From Cellulomonas marina (GTDB taxonomy: Bacteria > Actinomycetota > Actinomycetes > Actinomycetales > Cellulomonadaceae): DNA of 64,000 nt. The position numbers and the translations under genes are program-made. This document shows positions 1 through 10,100 of this stretch, piece after piece; within the stretch, counting starts at the first letter, position 1; the number at the start of each line of letters is the position of its first letter. The stretch covers positions 62,001 to 126,000 of the forward strand of contig NZ_FOKA01000010.1 of NCBI RefSeq assembly GCF_900111925.1. Reading direction: 5' to 3'. Below the pieces are notes generated by a model that was not told the origin of the DNA, made no database searches, and was given only the letters and a program-made list of their open reading frames with translations.

Positions 1-73
1 CGTGGCACGCTGCCCCGTCCGCGGGACCACCCCTGAGCGCGCGGCTGCGGCGCGGCTGACGCGCGCGTCCCGC

Positions 74-490
74 CTACGGCAGCACCGCCAGGACGGCGGC
101 GACGACGAGCAGCACCACCGCGGCGGCCACCTCCGCCACCGCCGCCCGCGGGCGGGGGACCCGTGCGTCGCCCTGCACGGCCTCGATCGTCATCCAGGCC
201 GGCTCCTGCGGGTCGTAGCGCACGTCGACCGGCTGCCCGACGAGGTACCGGGACCCGGGCGGCGGCAGGCGCGGCGGCCCCTCCAAGCGCTCGCCGCCGA
301 CGTGGTAGCGGACGGTCGGGACGACGCGGCCCTCGGCGGCGTCGACGGCGACGACCTCGCCCGACGCCGTCCGTGCCCGGGCGACGCGCGCCCTCGTCGC
401 CGACGCACGGCGCACGGCGCGCAGGCCGACGACGAGGAGGACGGCCGCCGCCGCCACGAGCACGAGCTGCAGGACGGCGGTCGTGGTCAC
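74..490 (-). CDS. DUF3592 domain membrane protein
   Basis: A 138-residue protein with an N-terminal membrane segment (residues about 4-24) and a second hydrophobic segment at the extreme C-terminus (about 113-136). The soluble middle carries the pattern typical of DUF3592: a beta-rich stretch with a TVRYHV strand and, near residue 88, the VDVRYDPQEP motif. The function of the family is unknown; members are small membrane proteins with an extracytoplasmic beta domain. It lies downstream of the secreted repeat protein on the same strand, but a strong hairpin separates them, so it is probably transcribed separately. Upstream on the window edge (1-73) no gene is visible. Confidence 0.8.
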   Translation of the reverse strand: MTTTAVLQLVLVAAAAVLLVVGLRAVRRASATRARVARARTASGEVVAVDAAEGRVVPTVRYHVGGERLEGPPRLPPPGSRYLVGQPVDVRYDPQEPAWMTIEAVQGDARVPRPRAAVAEVAAAVVLLVVAAVLAVLP

Positions 491-516
491 GGGTCCATGG
501 TGCTGCCACCGCGGCC

Positions 517-551
517 GCAGGCCCCGTCCGGGCGCGCCGGGCGGGGCCTGC
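517..551 (-). terminator. Rho-independent-type hairpin after the surface protein gene
   Basis: A perfect 10-bp stem (GCAGGCCCCG at 517-526 pairing with CGGGGCCTGC at 542-551) encloses a 15-nt GC-rich loop with its own short stem. It lies just downstream of the stop codon at 611 on the minus strand and before the DUF3592 gene. There is no U-tract, as is common in high-GC actinobacteria. Confidence 0.65.
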
Positions 552-610
552 GGGTGGGGGTCACGGGAAGCCGTGCCCCGGACGTGCTCGGGACGGACGT
601 CGGCGCCGGG

Positions 611-2824
611 TCACCAGCGGACGACGTCCAGGTGGATGCCGTAGAAGGCGGTCGAGGGGACCGTGACGACCACGGGGCTCGTCGTCCGCGTCCACTTGTG
701 GGTGAAGGAGCCCGGCTGCAGGTAGCGCGTCGGCGCCTGGGCCAGCGGCTGGATCTTCACGTCGTCCTTGGCCCCCGAGAGCGCGAAGCCCGGGTGCAGG
801 GTGATCGTGATGGTCGTGGTCCTCCCGTCGGCGGACCGGACCATCGTGATGTCGCCCGCGTCGTGCTTCTGGCCGGCGACGAGGTCGACCGTGCTGGTCG
901 AGAACGCGGTGTACATGAACCAGTTGCTCGTCCCGGGCCAGCGGGTGCCGGCGCCGGTCGCCGTCTCGGCGTACACCGGCGTCGAGCAGTCGACCCGCAC
1001 GGACGCCTGGGCGGTGAGCCGGGTGTCGTACCCGGTCAGCGTCGCGGTGTTGGTCTCCGTGCGGGAGCTGGCGCCGTTGACGTAGTCGGCGCTGTCGCCG
1101 GAGCAGAGGAACGTCTCCGGGACCGACAGCGTGGTGTCGTCTGTGATCGTCGTCGAGGTCCCCAGCCGCGGGTCCGCGAGGGTCACCGACTGGTCACCGG
1201 AGCGGTCAGCGGTGAAGGCCACGGGCGCCGTGGCGGTGACGGGGGCGCTGCCGGCCCCGGTGACCGTCGCCGTGTTGAGCGTGGCGGTGGCCCCGCCCGG
1301 GGAGGCGGTGTAGGTGCACGTGACGCTGTCGTGCGCCGGCACCGTGGTGGCGGGGCAGTCCACCTGACCCGGTGTCCCGTCGTCGAGCAGGTCGGCGACG
1401 GTGAACGGCACGTCGACGCCCGAGGGGTTGGACACCGCGACCTCGCCGGTGACGGACCAGCCGGAGGCCGTGTCGGTGCGGTCGGCGACGACGGTCCACG
1501 TGGAGGTGCCGGCGACCTGGCCGCGGAGCCCCGTGTGGCTGGGGTCGTCGACCTGCTTGGTCAGCGACCAGGACGTGACCAGGTCGTAGCTGCCCGCCGC
1601 GCTCTTCGTCGCCGTCAGCGCTGCCAGCGTGCAGCGGATGACGACGGAGGCGTCGTCCTCCAGCGCCACGCCGTCACCCGTGAGCGTGGCAGTGTTCGTC
1701 TCGGTCCGCTCGTGCACCCCGCCGGTGTAGGCGCCGGGGTCGTCGGGGCAGTCGAACGTCTCGGGCATCGGCACCTCGGCCGATGCCGTCAGCGGGACCT
1801 CGAGGCCGAGCCGCTCGTCGCGGAGCGTCGTGCCCTCGGTGCCGGTCAGGTGCTGCACCCAGTCGAGGCCGACCTGCGCGGTGGCCCCCGGAACGCCGTC
1901 GGTGCCGGAGACGACGACCGCGTTGTTCGTCGCCGCGGCGCGCGAGGTCGGCGAGGCGGTGTAGGTGCACACGAGGGTCCCGTCGACCGTCGTGCGCGCC
2001 GGGACGGCGGCCGCGGGGCACGTGACGTCGGCGACCGTGCCGTCGTCGAGCGTGTCGGTGACGGTCACCGCGACGGGGACCGCGTTGGGGTTGCGGACGG
2101 TGATCGACCCGGTGACCAGGAAGCCGCTCTCCGTCGCGGTCTTCACCACGCCCAGCCCCCAGGTCGCCGTGCCGGCGCTCCCGCCGGCCGCACCCTCGAG
2201 GAGGGTGGGCTCCGCGTCCTTCGTCAGCGACCAGGTGACGTCCCGGTCGTAGGAGGCGACCGCGGTCTTCGTCGCCGTGAGCGCGTCGCGCACGACCGGG
2301 GGCTCGCCCCAGCAGAACGACACGTGGCTGATCTGGTACCGGCCGTCGCCGTAGCCCGTCACGCCCAGCCCGGCGTCCGACGAGCGCCCGTCCGGCCGGT
2401 AGTCGTAGAGCGCGCCGCCGACCGGGCCGCCCTTGACGAAGACCGCGGCGAGCGGCACGGTCGAGGTGAAGCCGAGCAGCGTCTTCGCGGAGTTCACGCC
2501 CGTGATGGTCACGGGGCCGAAGGAGGCCGCGTCGCTGATGGCGGCGGTGGGCTCGACCTTGATCTCGTACGCGTCGGCGTCGCCGAGCAGCGCGCGGCAC
2601 GTGGAGTTGCCCTGGACCACGGTGACCGTGGCACCCGTCGCGCTCGCGGCGACGGCCGGCAGCAGCAGGGACCCGAGCAGGGCGACGAGGCCGAGCAGGG
2701 CGGTGCCGGTGCGGCGCGTGCGCGTGGGCGCGTGGGCTCGTCGTCGGGTGCGGTCGACCCCGTGCGGACGCCGTGGGAGGCGCCCAGCGGGGAGCAGGTG
2801 GCCGGGGAGTCGTCTCGCTGTCAT
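611..2824 (-). CDS. Large secreted beta-repeat surface protein
   Basis: About 737 residues. I chose the ATG at 2824; the frame is open further upstream but that part is arginine-rich and unlike protein. The N-terminus is basic, followed by a hydrophobic signal segment ending near ASATG. The body contains two copies of a roughly 200-residue unit: each starts with a TATK..SYD..SWSLTK-like block, then an Ig-like region with paired cysteines (VTCPA..TLVCTYTAS and VDCPA..VTCTYTAS) and an LDDGT motif, resembling DUF11/prealbumin-like surface repeats. The last 120 residues are a different, tryptophan-rich domain (RWPGTSNWFMYTAF). No LPXTG motif, C-terminal membrane anchor or SLH domain is visible, so it is either released or held by an unknown means. 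A role in cell-surface architecture or adhesion is inference only. The 298-bp divergent gap to the LuxR regulator must hold both promoters, but I see no confident -10/-35 there. Confidence 0.75.
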   Translation of the reverse strand: MTARRLPGHLLPAGRLPRRPHGVDRTRRRAHAPTRTRRTGTALLGLVALLGSLLLPAVAASATGATVTVVQGNSTCRALLGDADAYEIKVEPTAAISDAASFGPVTITGVNSAKTLLGFTSTVPLAAVFVKGGPVGGALYDYRPDGRSSDAGLGVTGYGDGRYQISHVSFCWGEPPVVRDALTATKTAVASYDRDVTWSLTKDAEPTLLEGAAGGSAGTATWGLGVVKTATESGFLVTGSITVRNPNAVPVAVTVTDTLDDGTVADVTCPAAAVPARTTVDGTLVCTYTASPTSRAAATNNAVVVSGTDGVPGATAQVGLDWVQHLTGTEGTTLRDERLGLEVPLTASAEVPMPETFDCPDDPGAYTGGVHERTETNTATLTGDGVALEDDASVVIRCTLAALTATKSAAGSYDLVTSWSLTKQVDDPSHTGLRGQVAGTSTWTVVADRTDTASGWSVTGEVAVSNPSGVDVPFTVADLLDDGTPGQVDCPATTVPAHDSVTCTYTASPGGATATLNTATVTGAGSAPVTATAPVAFTADRSGDQSVTLADPRLGTSTTITDDTTLSVPETFLCSGDSADYVNGASSRTETNTATLTGYDTRLTAQASVRVDCSTPVYAETATGAGTRWPGTSNWFMYTAFSTSTVDLVAGQKHDAGDITMVRSADGRTTTITITLHPGFALSGAKDDVKIQPLAQAPTRYLQPGSFTHKWTRTTSPVVVTVPSTAFYGIHLDVVRW

Positions 2825-3122
2825 GGTGCCTCGCCCTCGGGCAGGCCGCGTCGTCCTCGACGCGGGACCGGTGGTGCTCCGACGGGCAGACGATCGTCCC
2901 CGGTCGTGACCACGACAAGGTCCTCGGATCACCCGTGCGTGGGGATTCCTGCACGCTCACGCCGCGACGCCCCCACGGGCCCGCCCGCGGGCGCTACGGT
3001 GCGCGCACGGCAGGTGCAGGGACCCGTCGTACCGACCCCAGCCCACCGTCGGCCGGGCGACCAGCGGCACCGACGCCGTCCGGACGCCCCTGCGCCGACC
3101 CTCTCGACGAGAGGCGCGCGCC

Positions 3123-3767
3123 ATGCCCACCGCGCCCGGCGTGCTCGTCGCCCACGGCGACGGCGTCCTGCTCGCACGCCTCTGCGCGGCCCTGCCGCCC
3201 GAGGTGCGCCTCGTCGGCAGGGCCCGGTCGGTGGCCGGCCTGCCCCTCGCGGTGCGCCGGACGGGCGCGGCCGTCGTCGTCGTCGGGGACCGGACCCTCG
3301 GGGACGTGACCGCGGCGGTCCGCCTGCTGGTCGACGACGGCTGCCGCGTGCTGGTCGTCGCGGACCGGCCCGAGGACCCCCGGTGCGCCGACCTCCTGCT
3401 CGCCGGCGCGCAGGGGGTGCTCGCACGCGACGCACTGACGGCCCTGCCGCAGCACCTGCGCGCCGTGCTCGACGGGGAGGCGGCCCTCTCGCGCCACCTG
3501 GTGACGGTGCTGCTCGACGAGTACCGCCGTCGCGAGCGCGCCCGCACGGACCGGGCCGGTGCACGGGCGGTGCTGACGAACCGCGAGGCGGAGATCCTCG
3601 AGCTGCTGCGCCGTGGGCACCGCACCGGCGAGATCGCGGAACGGCTCGTCGTCACGCCGGCCACCGTCCGCAGCCACATCGCCTCGGCGGCGCGCAAGCT
3701 CCACGTGCGCACCCGGCAGGAGGCGCTCCTGGCCGTCGACCGCGGGCCTGCCGACCGCGTCGGCTGA
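3123..3767 (+). CDS. LuxR-family response-regulator-like protein
   Basis: 214 residues. The C-terminal 60 residues are a clear LuxR/GerE helix-turn-helix (LTNREAEILELLRRG, then EIAERLVVTPATVRSHI, about residues 141-200). The N-terminal 120 residues have the alternating beta/alpha pattern of a receiver domain, but the acidic pair expected after the first strand is missing (VLVAHGDGV). An aspartate in VVVVGDRTLGD lies near the phospho-acceptor position. It may therefore be an atypical receiver not driven by ordinary phosphotransfer. No histidine kinase lies next to it. The ATG start follows a GAGAGG-like ribosome binding site. Targets are unknown; the neighbours are a divergent surface protein and a downstream cyclic-di-GMP enzyme. 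Confidence 0.8.
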   Translation: MPTAPGVLVAHGDGVLLARLCAALPPEVRLVGRARSVAGLPLAVRRTGAAVVVVGDRTLGDVTAAVRLLVDDGCRVLVVADRPEDPRCADLLLAGAQGVLARDALTALPQHLRAVLDGEAALSRHLVTVLLDEYRRRERARTDRAGARAVLTNREAEILELLRRGHRTGEIAERLVVTPATVRSHIASAARKLHVRTRQEALLAVDRGPADRVG

Positions 3768-3913
3768 CACCGGAGGAGGCGGTTGCGGCACGGCCGCGAC
3801 GACGGTTCCCCCGGTGCCGCCTGCGGGTGACGGCGGGTGACATGCGTGGGCCCGCCAGGTGACCCCGGCGGCGCGTCCTGACGCCGGGCCGGTCGGGGGT
3901 CGATGGACCGGCC

Positions 3914-6196
3914 GTGAGGGGGAACCGAGGGGTCACGGTCGCGGCGCTGGCCGTCGGCGCGGGCTTCGCCGTCCTCGTGCTCCTGCGGCCCCTGCCGGTG
4001 GCGGCGGGCACGCTCACCTCCTACCTCGTGCAGTGCACGACCGTGCTGGTGGCGGCGGTGCTCATGGCGGTGAAGGCGCGCGGGTCGGCCGGCGGGCTGC
4101 GGCGGGCGCGGCTGCTCATCAGCGTGTCGTTGCTGCTCGCGACGGCCGGGGGGGTCGCCGTGCTGGTGCTGCGGGCGACCGGGGCGGCGGTGCCGATCCC
4201 GTCACCGGCCGACGCGCTGCACTTCCTCTTCGTGCCGGTGTGCGTGGCGGGGCTGCTGTCCTACCCCGTGCGCGACGACGTGCCGGGATCGCGCACGCAG
4301 CTCGTGCTCGACGGGCTCGTCGCCACGACGGCGCTGTGGTTCGTCACGTGGACGGCCGCGCTGGCGCCGGCGCACGTGGGCGCCGGTCTGCCGCCCACCA
4401 CGGCCGCCACGATCCTCGCCTACCCCGCCTCGGACGCCTTCCTCGTCGCCGTGGCGGCGGGCGCCCTGCGGCGCGTCGCCGTCGAGGCCCGCCGCGAGGT
4501 CGGCCTGGCCGTCGCCGGCCTGCTGCTCTACGTGACCAGCGACGTCGCCTACACCGTCCTCGCCGCGCAGGGCCGCTACACCGCCTACAGCTGGGTCGGG
4601 GCGCTGGCCGAGGCCGGGCTCCTGCTGCTCGTCGTCGCGTTCGTCGGTAGCTGCTCCGGCGGGCGGTTGTCCCGGACGTGGGTGCGGGCCGCGGCGACGG
4701 TGCCGTGGTGCGGCGTCGCCGGTGCGCTGGTCTTCGCGGCAGCCGCCGCAGTGCTCGGGCACGACCTCGGCGGCATGTCGCTGGGGCTGCTCGTCGCGCT
4801 CATGGTGGCGCTGTGCCTGCGGCAGCTCGTCGCCACGCGGGACCGCGAGCTCGTCGCCCGGCGCCTGCGCGAGAGCCAGGCGCGGCTCGAGCACGACGCC
4901 CGGCACGACCACCTCACCGGGCTCGGCAACCTGGCGCACGCGCGGCGCGCGCTCGAGGTGGCGTGCGCGGCGGCCGACGACGGCACGATCGTGCTCCTGC
5001 TCGACCTCGACGGGTTCAAGCAGGTGAACGACAGCTTCGGGCACTCGACCGGGGACGCGCTGCTCGTCGCCGTGGCGGAGCGCCTGCGCGGAGCGGCACG
5101 GCCGGCGGACACCGTCTGCCGCACGGGCGGCGACGAGTTCCTCGTCGCCCTCACCGCGACCGGCGAGGAGGCCGCCCGGGCGGTGGCCGAGCACCTCCTG
5201 GCCGCGCTCGCCCGCCCGGTGGAGATCGGGGCCAGGACGGTCGTGCTCGGGGCGAGCATCGGTCTCGCCCCCGTCCGGGCCGGCCGGACGCCCGACGACG
5301 TGCTGCGCGACGCCGACCTGGCGATGTACCAGGCCAAGGCCGCCGGACGGGGGTCGGCGGTCGTCTTCCAGCCGTGGATGCACGAGCGGTCGCAGCGCGA
5401 GCTGTCCGTCACCACGGCGCTGCGGCGGGCGCTGCGCGAGGGCGGCCTCGAGCTCGACTACCAGCCGCTGGTGCGGCTGGAGACGGGCGAGGTCACCGGC
5501 GTCGAGGCGCTGCTGCGGTGGCGGCCGGCGGACGGACCGCCGATCCCTCCCGACGAGTTCATCGGCCTCGCCGAGGCGGCCGGCCTCATGCCCGAGGTCG
5601 ACGCGTGGGTGCTCGACCGCGCGTGCGCCGACCTGGCGGCGTGGCGGGCGGCGGGCGTGCCGCTCGCGCGCACGAGCGTCAACGTCTCGCGCCGCAGCCT
5701 GACCCCGGCGCTCCCGACGACCGTGCTGGCGGCCCTGGCGCGGCACGGGCTGCGCGGGGAGGACCTCTGCGTCGAGGTGACCGAGACGTCCGTGGCGCCC
5801 GACCCCGCCGCGGCGGCCACGGTGCTCCTGCAGCTCCGCGCGGTCGGCGTGCGCATCGCGCTCGACGACTTCGGCATCGGGCAGTCCTCCCTGTCGGAGC
5901 TGGCGACGCTGCCCGTCGACGTCGTCAAGCTCGACCGCTCGTTCCTCGCCCACGCCGGCGAGCGCGACGGCGACGCGCTGGTGACGTCCGTCGTCGCGCT
6001 GTGCACCGCGCTGGGGCTGGACGTCGTCGCCGAGGGCATCGAGGACCGCGCGACGGCCGCGCGGCTCGCGGCGGCGGGGTGCGCGTACGGCCAGGGGTTC
6101 GCCCTCGGGCGGCCGCAGCGGCCCGAGCAGGTGGTGGGCGTGATCGTGACCGGGGTCGGCGGCGTGCGCGGCAACGCGCTGACGGTGCCGCGCTGA
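3914..6196 (+). CDS. Membrane-bound GGDEF-EAL cyclic-di-GMP protein
   Basis: 760 residues from a GTG start. The first ~300 residues are strongly hydrophobic and form around eight membrane segments, a likely membrane sensor. A GGDEF domain follows, with the motif intact at residues 405-409 (TGGDEF), the first motif being DHLTGLGN. The EAL domain starts near residue 515 and keeps the signature E531-A532-L533 with LLRW, later NVSRRSL, the VEVTET glutamate and the DDFGIG loop. Both halves look catalytically competent, so the protein could make and/or degrade cyclic di-GMP; which dominates cannot be read from sequence. It stands alone, between a LuxR-like gene and a convergent hydrolase. A second GGDEF-EAL protein lies at 22-24 kb. 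Confidence 0.92.
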   Translation: MRGNRGVTVAALAVGAGFAVLVLLRPLPVAAGTLTSYLVQCTTVLVAAVLMAVKARGSAGGLRRARLLISVSLLLATAGGVAVLVLRATGAAVPIPSPADALHFLFVPVCVAGLLSYPVRDDVPGSRTQLVLDGLVATTALWFVTWTAALAPAHVGAGLPPTTAATILAYPASDAFLVAVAAGALRRVAVEARREVGLAVAGLLLYVTSDVAYTVLAAQGRYTAYSWVGALAEAGLLLLVVAFVGSCSGGRLSRTWVRAAATVPWCGVAGALVFAAAAAVLGHDLGGMSLGLLVALMVALCLRQLVATRDRELVARRLRESQARLEHDARHDHLTGLGNLAHARRALEVACAAADDGTIVLLLDLDGFKQVNDSFGHSTGDALLVAVAERLRGAARPADTVCRTGGDEFLVALTATGEEAARAVAEHLLAALARPVEIGARTVVLGASIGLAPVRAGRTPDDVLRDADLAMYQAKAAGRGSAVVFQPWMHERSQRELSVTTALRRALREGGLELDYQPLVRLETGEVTGVEALLRWRPADGPPIPPDEFIGLAEAAGLMPEVDAWVLDRACADLAAWRAAGVPLARTSVNVSRRSLTPALPTTVLAALARHGLRGEDLCVEVTETSVAPDPAAAATVLLQLRAVGVRIALDDFGIGQSSLSELATLPVDVVKLDRSFLAHAGERDGDALVTSVVALCTALGLDVVAEGIEDRATAARLAAAGCAYGQGFALGRPQRPEQVVGVIVTGVGGVRGNALTVPR

Positions 6197-6232
6197 CGGT
6201 CCCGCGGTGACGGGTGCTGCGAGCGGTCCCCG

Positions 6233-6916
6233 TCAGAGCCCGTCGGCGACGTCCGCGAGCGCCGCGACCAGGACCTGCGGGGCCGACACCATCGGCCAGT
6301 GCCCGGTCGGCAGGTCGACGTACGTGACGTCCCGCGCGCGGGCCAGCTCCGGGACGTCCCCGGACGCCACCCAGGCGCGGGCGTCGTCGGGCGAGAACTC
6401 GGGGCACACCAGGACGACGGGGACGTCGTACCGGCGCTCGTCCGCCAGACGCACGACGCCCTGGGCCACGGCGCCCGGCACGGGGATGGCCCGGGCGGCC
6501 AGCGCGTCCCGCGCCGCCTCGTCGAGGTCGGCGGAGTCGGGGCCCTCGAAGGCAGCCCAACCGGGGAAGGGCATGGCACCCTCGACGAGGGGGAAGAAGT
6601 CGGCGTAGGCGGCGCCGTCGGCGCTCGGGAAGCCGCCGACCAGCACGGTCGCCCGGACGGCGGACGGCCGGGCATCCGCCGCCAGCCACGCCAGGCTCGC
6701 GGCGGCGGAGTGCCCGACGACCACGGGCCGGTCGGCAGCGTCGACGGCGTCGAGCACGGCCTGCCGCTGGTCGTCGAGCGTGGCGTCAGTGCGCCCGTCG
6801 CCCTGCCCGGGCAGCGCGACGGCGATGCCGCGGTGCCCGCGGGCGGCCAGCCCGGCGACCACGTCGTCCCACACGGAGGGGTCCAGCCACAGCCCGGCGA
6901 CGAGGAGGAGGTCCAC
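6233..6916 (-). CDS. Alpha/beta hydrolase
   Basis: 227 residues with the alpha/beta-hydrolase core. The nucleophile elbow is GHSAAAS with Ser70, preceded by an oxyanion strand LLVAGLWLD and the LPGQGDG loop. The catalytic histidine is probably in LPTGHWPM near residue 210, and the acid in LVCPEFSPDD. The fold and length fit small esterase or haloperoxidase-like hydrolases; the substrate is unknown. It is convergent with the GGDEF-EAL gene, with only 36 bp between the stops, and divergent from the subtilase. Confidence 0.85.
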   Translation of the reverse strand: MDLLLVAGLWLDPSVWDDVVAGLAARGHRGIAVALPGQGDGRTDATLDDQRQAVLDAVDAADRPVVVGHSAAASLAWLAADARPSAVRATVLVGGFPSADGAAYADFFPLVEGAMPFPGWAAFEGPDSADLDEAARDALAARAIPVPGAVAQGVVRLADERRYDVPVVLVCPEFSPDDARAWVASGDVPELARARDVTYVDLPTGHWPMVSAPQVLVAALADVADGL

Positions 6917-7113
6917 GCCGTCACGCTAGTCCGCAGGTGCAGCGCCGCGGGAGGCCTCGCGCTCGTGGCCTCGTCGCCCGGACGGCGGAGCCGCCGCCCG
7001 AACGGGATCCGAGGTCGCCCACCTGCCGCGCCCCTCGCGTTCACGCGCGTCGTCCCGGGCGCCGACAACCCTGCTGAGCACCGGGGCAGGCCCGGTCGAG
7101 GAGGGGACGGACG

Positions 7114-10100
7114 ATGGCGGCACGGCGCTGGCGGGCGGTCGCACCGGTGGTGGCAGGAGCTCTGGCGTTCACGGGGCTCGGCACGGCGGTGCGCGTCCTG
7201 CAGGCGCCGCCCGCCCTCGCGGTGTTCGACGGGCACTACGGGCCCGGGGACGGCTCGCACGTGCTCCTCGTGCGGCTCGACGAGGCGCAGGCAGCGGCGG
7301 CCACCTCTGCCGCGGGGTCGGTGGCGGAGACGCCCGTGGATGCCGCGACGACCGCCGCGACCGGCGACCCGATCGCGGCGACGGGAGAGGCCGGTCGATC
7401 GACGGGCGAGCCGTCGGCGCGGCCACCCCTCGACGCGACGTTGCTGGCGGAAGCCCAGCGCGTCCTCGGGCCCGGCGGCGTGCTCGAGATGAACGGCGGC
7501 ACGGGCTTCTACGTCACGGCGGCGGGAGCCATGGCGGTGTCCGTCGGCGGCGACGGGCAGGCGCTCCCCGGCTCGCCCACCCCGTCCCCGACGACGGCCG
7601 CGACACCGACGACGGGCACGACGACCTCCGGCACGTCGGTGCCCGCCACGTCGGCCGAGCTCGTCGAGGCGTTGGAGGCCGTGGACGGCGTCGTCGCCGC
7701 GCAGGACTCCGGGTTCGGCGACGGCTCGCTCCTCGTCACGACCACGCTGACGCCCGACCGGCTGGCCGCCGTGCCGGGCGTCGGCGACGTCGAGACGTCC
7801 TCGACCGCCCACGTCTCGGCGCTGGACCCGCGCGACGACCCGTACTACGCCGCCTACGGCTGGCACCTGGAGAACACGGGCAGCAACGCGTACGGGCAGA
7901 CGGCCAGACCCGACGCGGACGTGGACGCGCCTCCGCTGTGGCCGGCGCTGCGCGGCGCCGGCACGGTCGTCGCCGTCCTCGACACGGGCTACGACACCGA
8001 CCACGAGGACCTGGGCCCCGCCGCGCTGTGGACGAACCCCGACGACCCCTCCTGCGACACCACGCGGGACGCGGATGGCAACGGGCTCGCGGGCGACTGC
8101 CACGGCTGGAACTTCTACGCCGGCTCGGCGGCGATCGACCAGGGACCGGGAGCGGGGGACCACGGCACCCAGGTCGCGAGCGTCGTCGCTGCTCAGGCCA
8201 ACGGCCGCGGGACCGTCGGGATCGCGCCGGAGACGCGCATCATGCCGCTGGTCATCGGTGCGGGCAGCACGGTGGACTTCGGGCTCGCCGCGAAGGCCAT
8301 CCGGTACGCGGTCGACCAGGGCGCCGACGTGGTCAACTGCAGCTTCGGCGGCGTCCCGACCGGCAGCTTCATGACGGCGCTCGTGGACGCCGTCGCCTAC
8401 GCCGAGCGTCGTGGCGTGCTCGTCGTGGCGGCCGCCGGCAACGACCGCGCGGACCGCGAGGTCGCGCCGACGTGGCCCGCCAGCTCGCCGAGCCCGACGG
8501 TCATCACCGTGGGTGCCACCACCGCGACCGACGTGCGGTCCGACTTCTCCGCGTGGGGTGCGGCCACCGTCGACCTGTCGGCCCCGGGCACGCTCCTCGT
8601 CGTCGCGTCCCCGTCCGGCGGGTACGTGGCGGCGTCGGGCACCTCCTTCTCGGCGCCGCTCGTCGCCGGTGCGGTCGCCCTCTACCGTGCCGCGCACCCG
8701 GACTGGACCGCGGCCCGGGTCAAGGAGCAGCTGCTGGCGGACGTCGACCGGGTGCCGGCGCTGGCGGGGCTGTCGGTGACGGGCGGGCGGCTGAGCCTGA
8801 CCGCGCTCGCCGCGTCGCTGCCGACGACCGCCGCACCCTCGACCGCGGTCCGGTTCGGGGCCATGACCGCCACGACGACCGCCGCCGGACAGACCGTCAT
8901 GGCTACGCCGCAGGTCGCCGTGACGACGAACGCCGGTGCCGGCGGCTACGAGGTGACCTTCGGGCTCGGCATGGCCGACGCCGGTGCGGTGTGGGCGGTG
9001 GCGGGGCAGGAGGTCACCCTCGACGGGCGGATGCGCACCACCGACGACGCCGGGACCGTGAGCTTCCCGCTCACGTCCGGTCCGACCGGTCTGGGCGCCG
9101 TGACGCTCGCGCCGCAGCTCCCCCTGTACGACGGGCGCTACGCCCTGACCGTCCAGGTGACCAAGGACGGAACCGCGCTGGCGCGGCCGGTGGCCGCACC
9201 CCTCGTGGTGGCGGTCGCCTCGAGCCCGACGAGCCCGACGAACCCGACCACGCCCCCCACGACCACGCCCCCCACGACCACGCCCGGTACGACCACGCCC
9301 GGTACGACCACGCCCGGTGCGACATCGCCTGGCGCGACGTCGCCCGCGCCGACGACGCCCGGTCCGACGACCCCGCGTACCGCGCCGGCGCCGACGACAC
9401 CCGGTTCCCAGCCGGTACCGGGTGGCACCACACCGCCCGGAGCGGGACCTGTCTCGCCTGGTCCGGGCGTGACGACGCCGGGCGCCACGGCACCTGCGTC
9501 GCCGCCGGCCACCTCGCCGGCGACCCCGCCCGCCACCGCACCGGGCACGCCACCCGTCGCGCCCGGTACCGTGCCGTCGACCCCGCCGGCCGGATCAGCA
9601 CCCGGGCCGGACTCCGTCACCTACCCGTCCGTCGGCGACTTCGCGGTCACCGCGATGACGCCGCGGCACGTGTCGACGGCCGGCGGCCAGACCGTCCAGC
9701 TCACCGGAACGGGCCTGCAGGGCGCGGCGGTGCGCGTGGGCGCGACCGGGAACGCCCGGGTGGTGGCGGCGACGAGCACGACGCTCGTGTTCGTCGCGCC
9801 GGCCCTCGTCGCCGGGACGTACGACGTGACCGTGCACGCGACCGGTCGGACGAGCGTGCTGTCCCCGGGGCTGACCTACGTGGTGCCGGGCACGACGCCC
9901 GGCACGACGCCACCGCCGACCACCGCCCCGGCTGCCCCTGGGACGCCGCCGGCGACGACCCCGGGCACCACGCCCGGCACGTCTCCGGGCACGTCTCCGG
10001 GCACGTCTCCGGGCACATCTCCGGGTACCTCGCCGGGTACCTCGCCGACGACGGCGCCGACCACGCCACCTTCCTCGTCGGCCACCCCGCCCGCGGACCG

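Noticed and set aside
2935-2965. Short inverted repeat CGTGC..GCACG in the surface protein/LuxR divergent gap.
   Set aside because: Only 5-bp arms with a 12-nt spacer, expected by chance at this GC content.
3826-3862. Three GGTGAC motifs upstream of the GGDEF-EAL gene, resembling a reverse Pho box.
   Set aside because: Spacing is 10 and 22 bp rather than multiples of 11, and the flanking units do not match the consensus.
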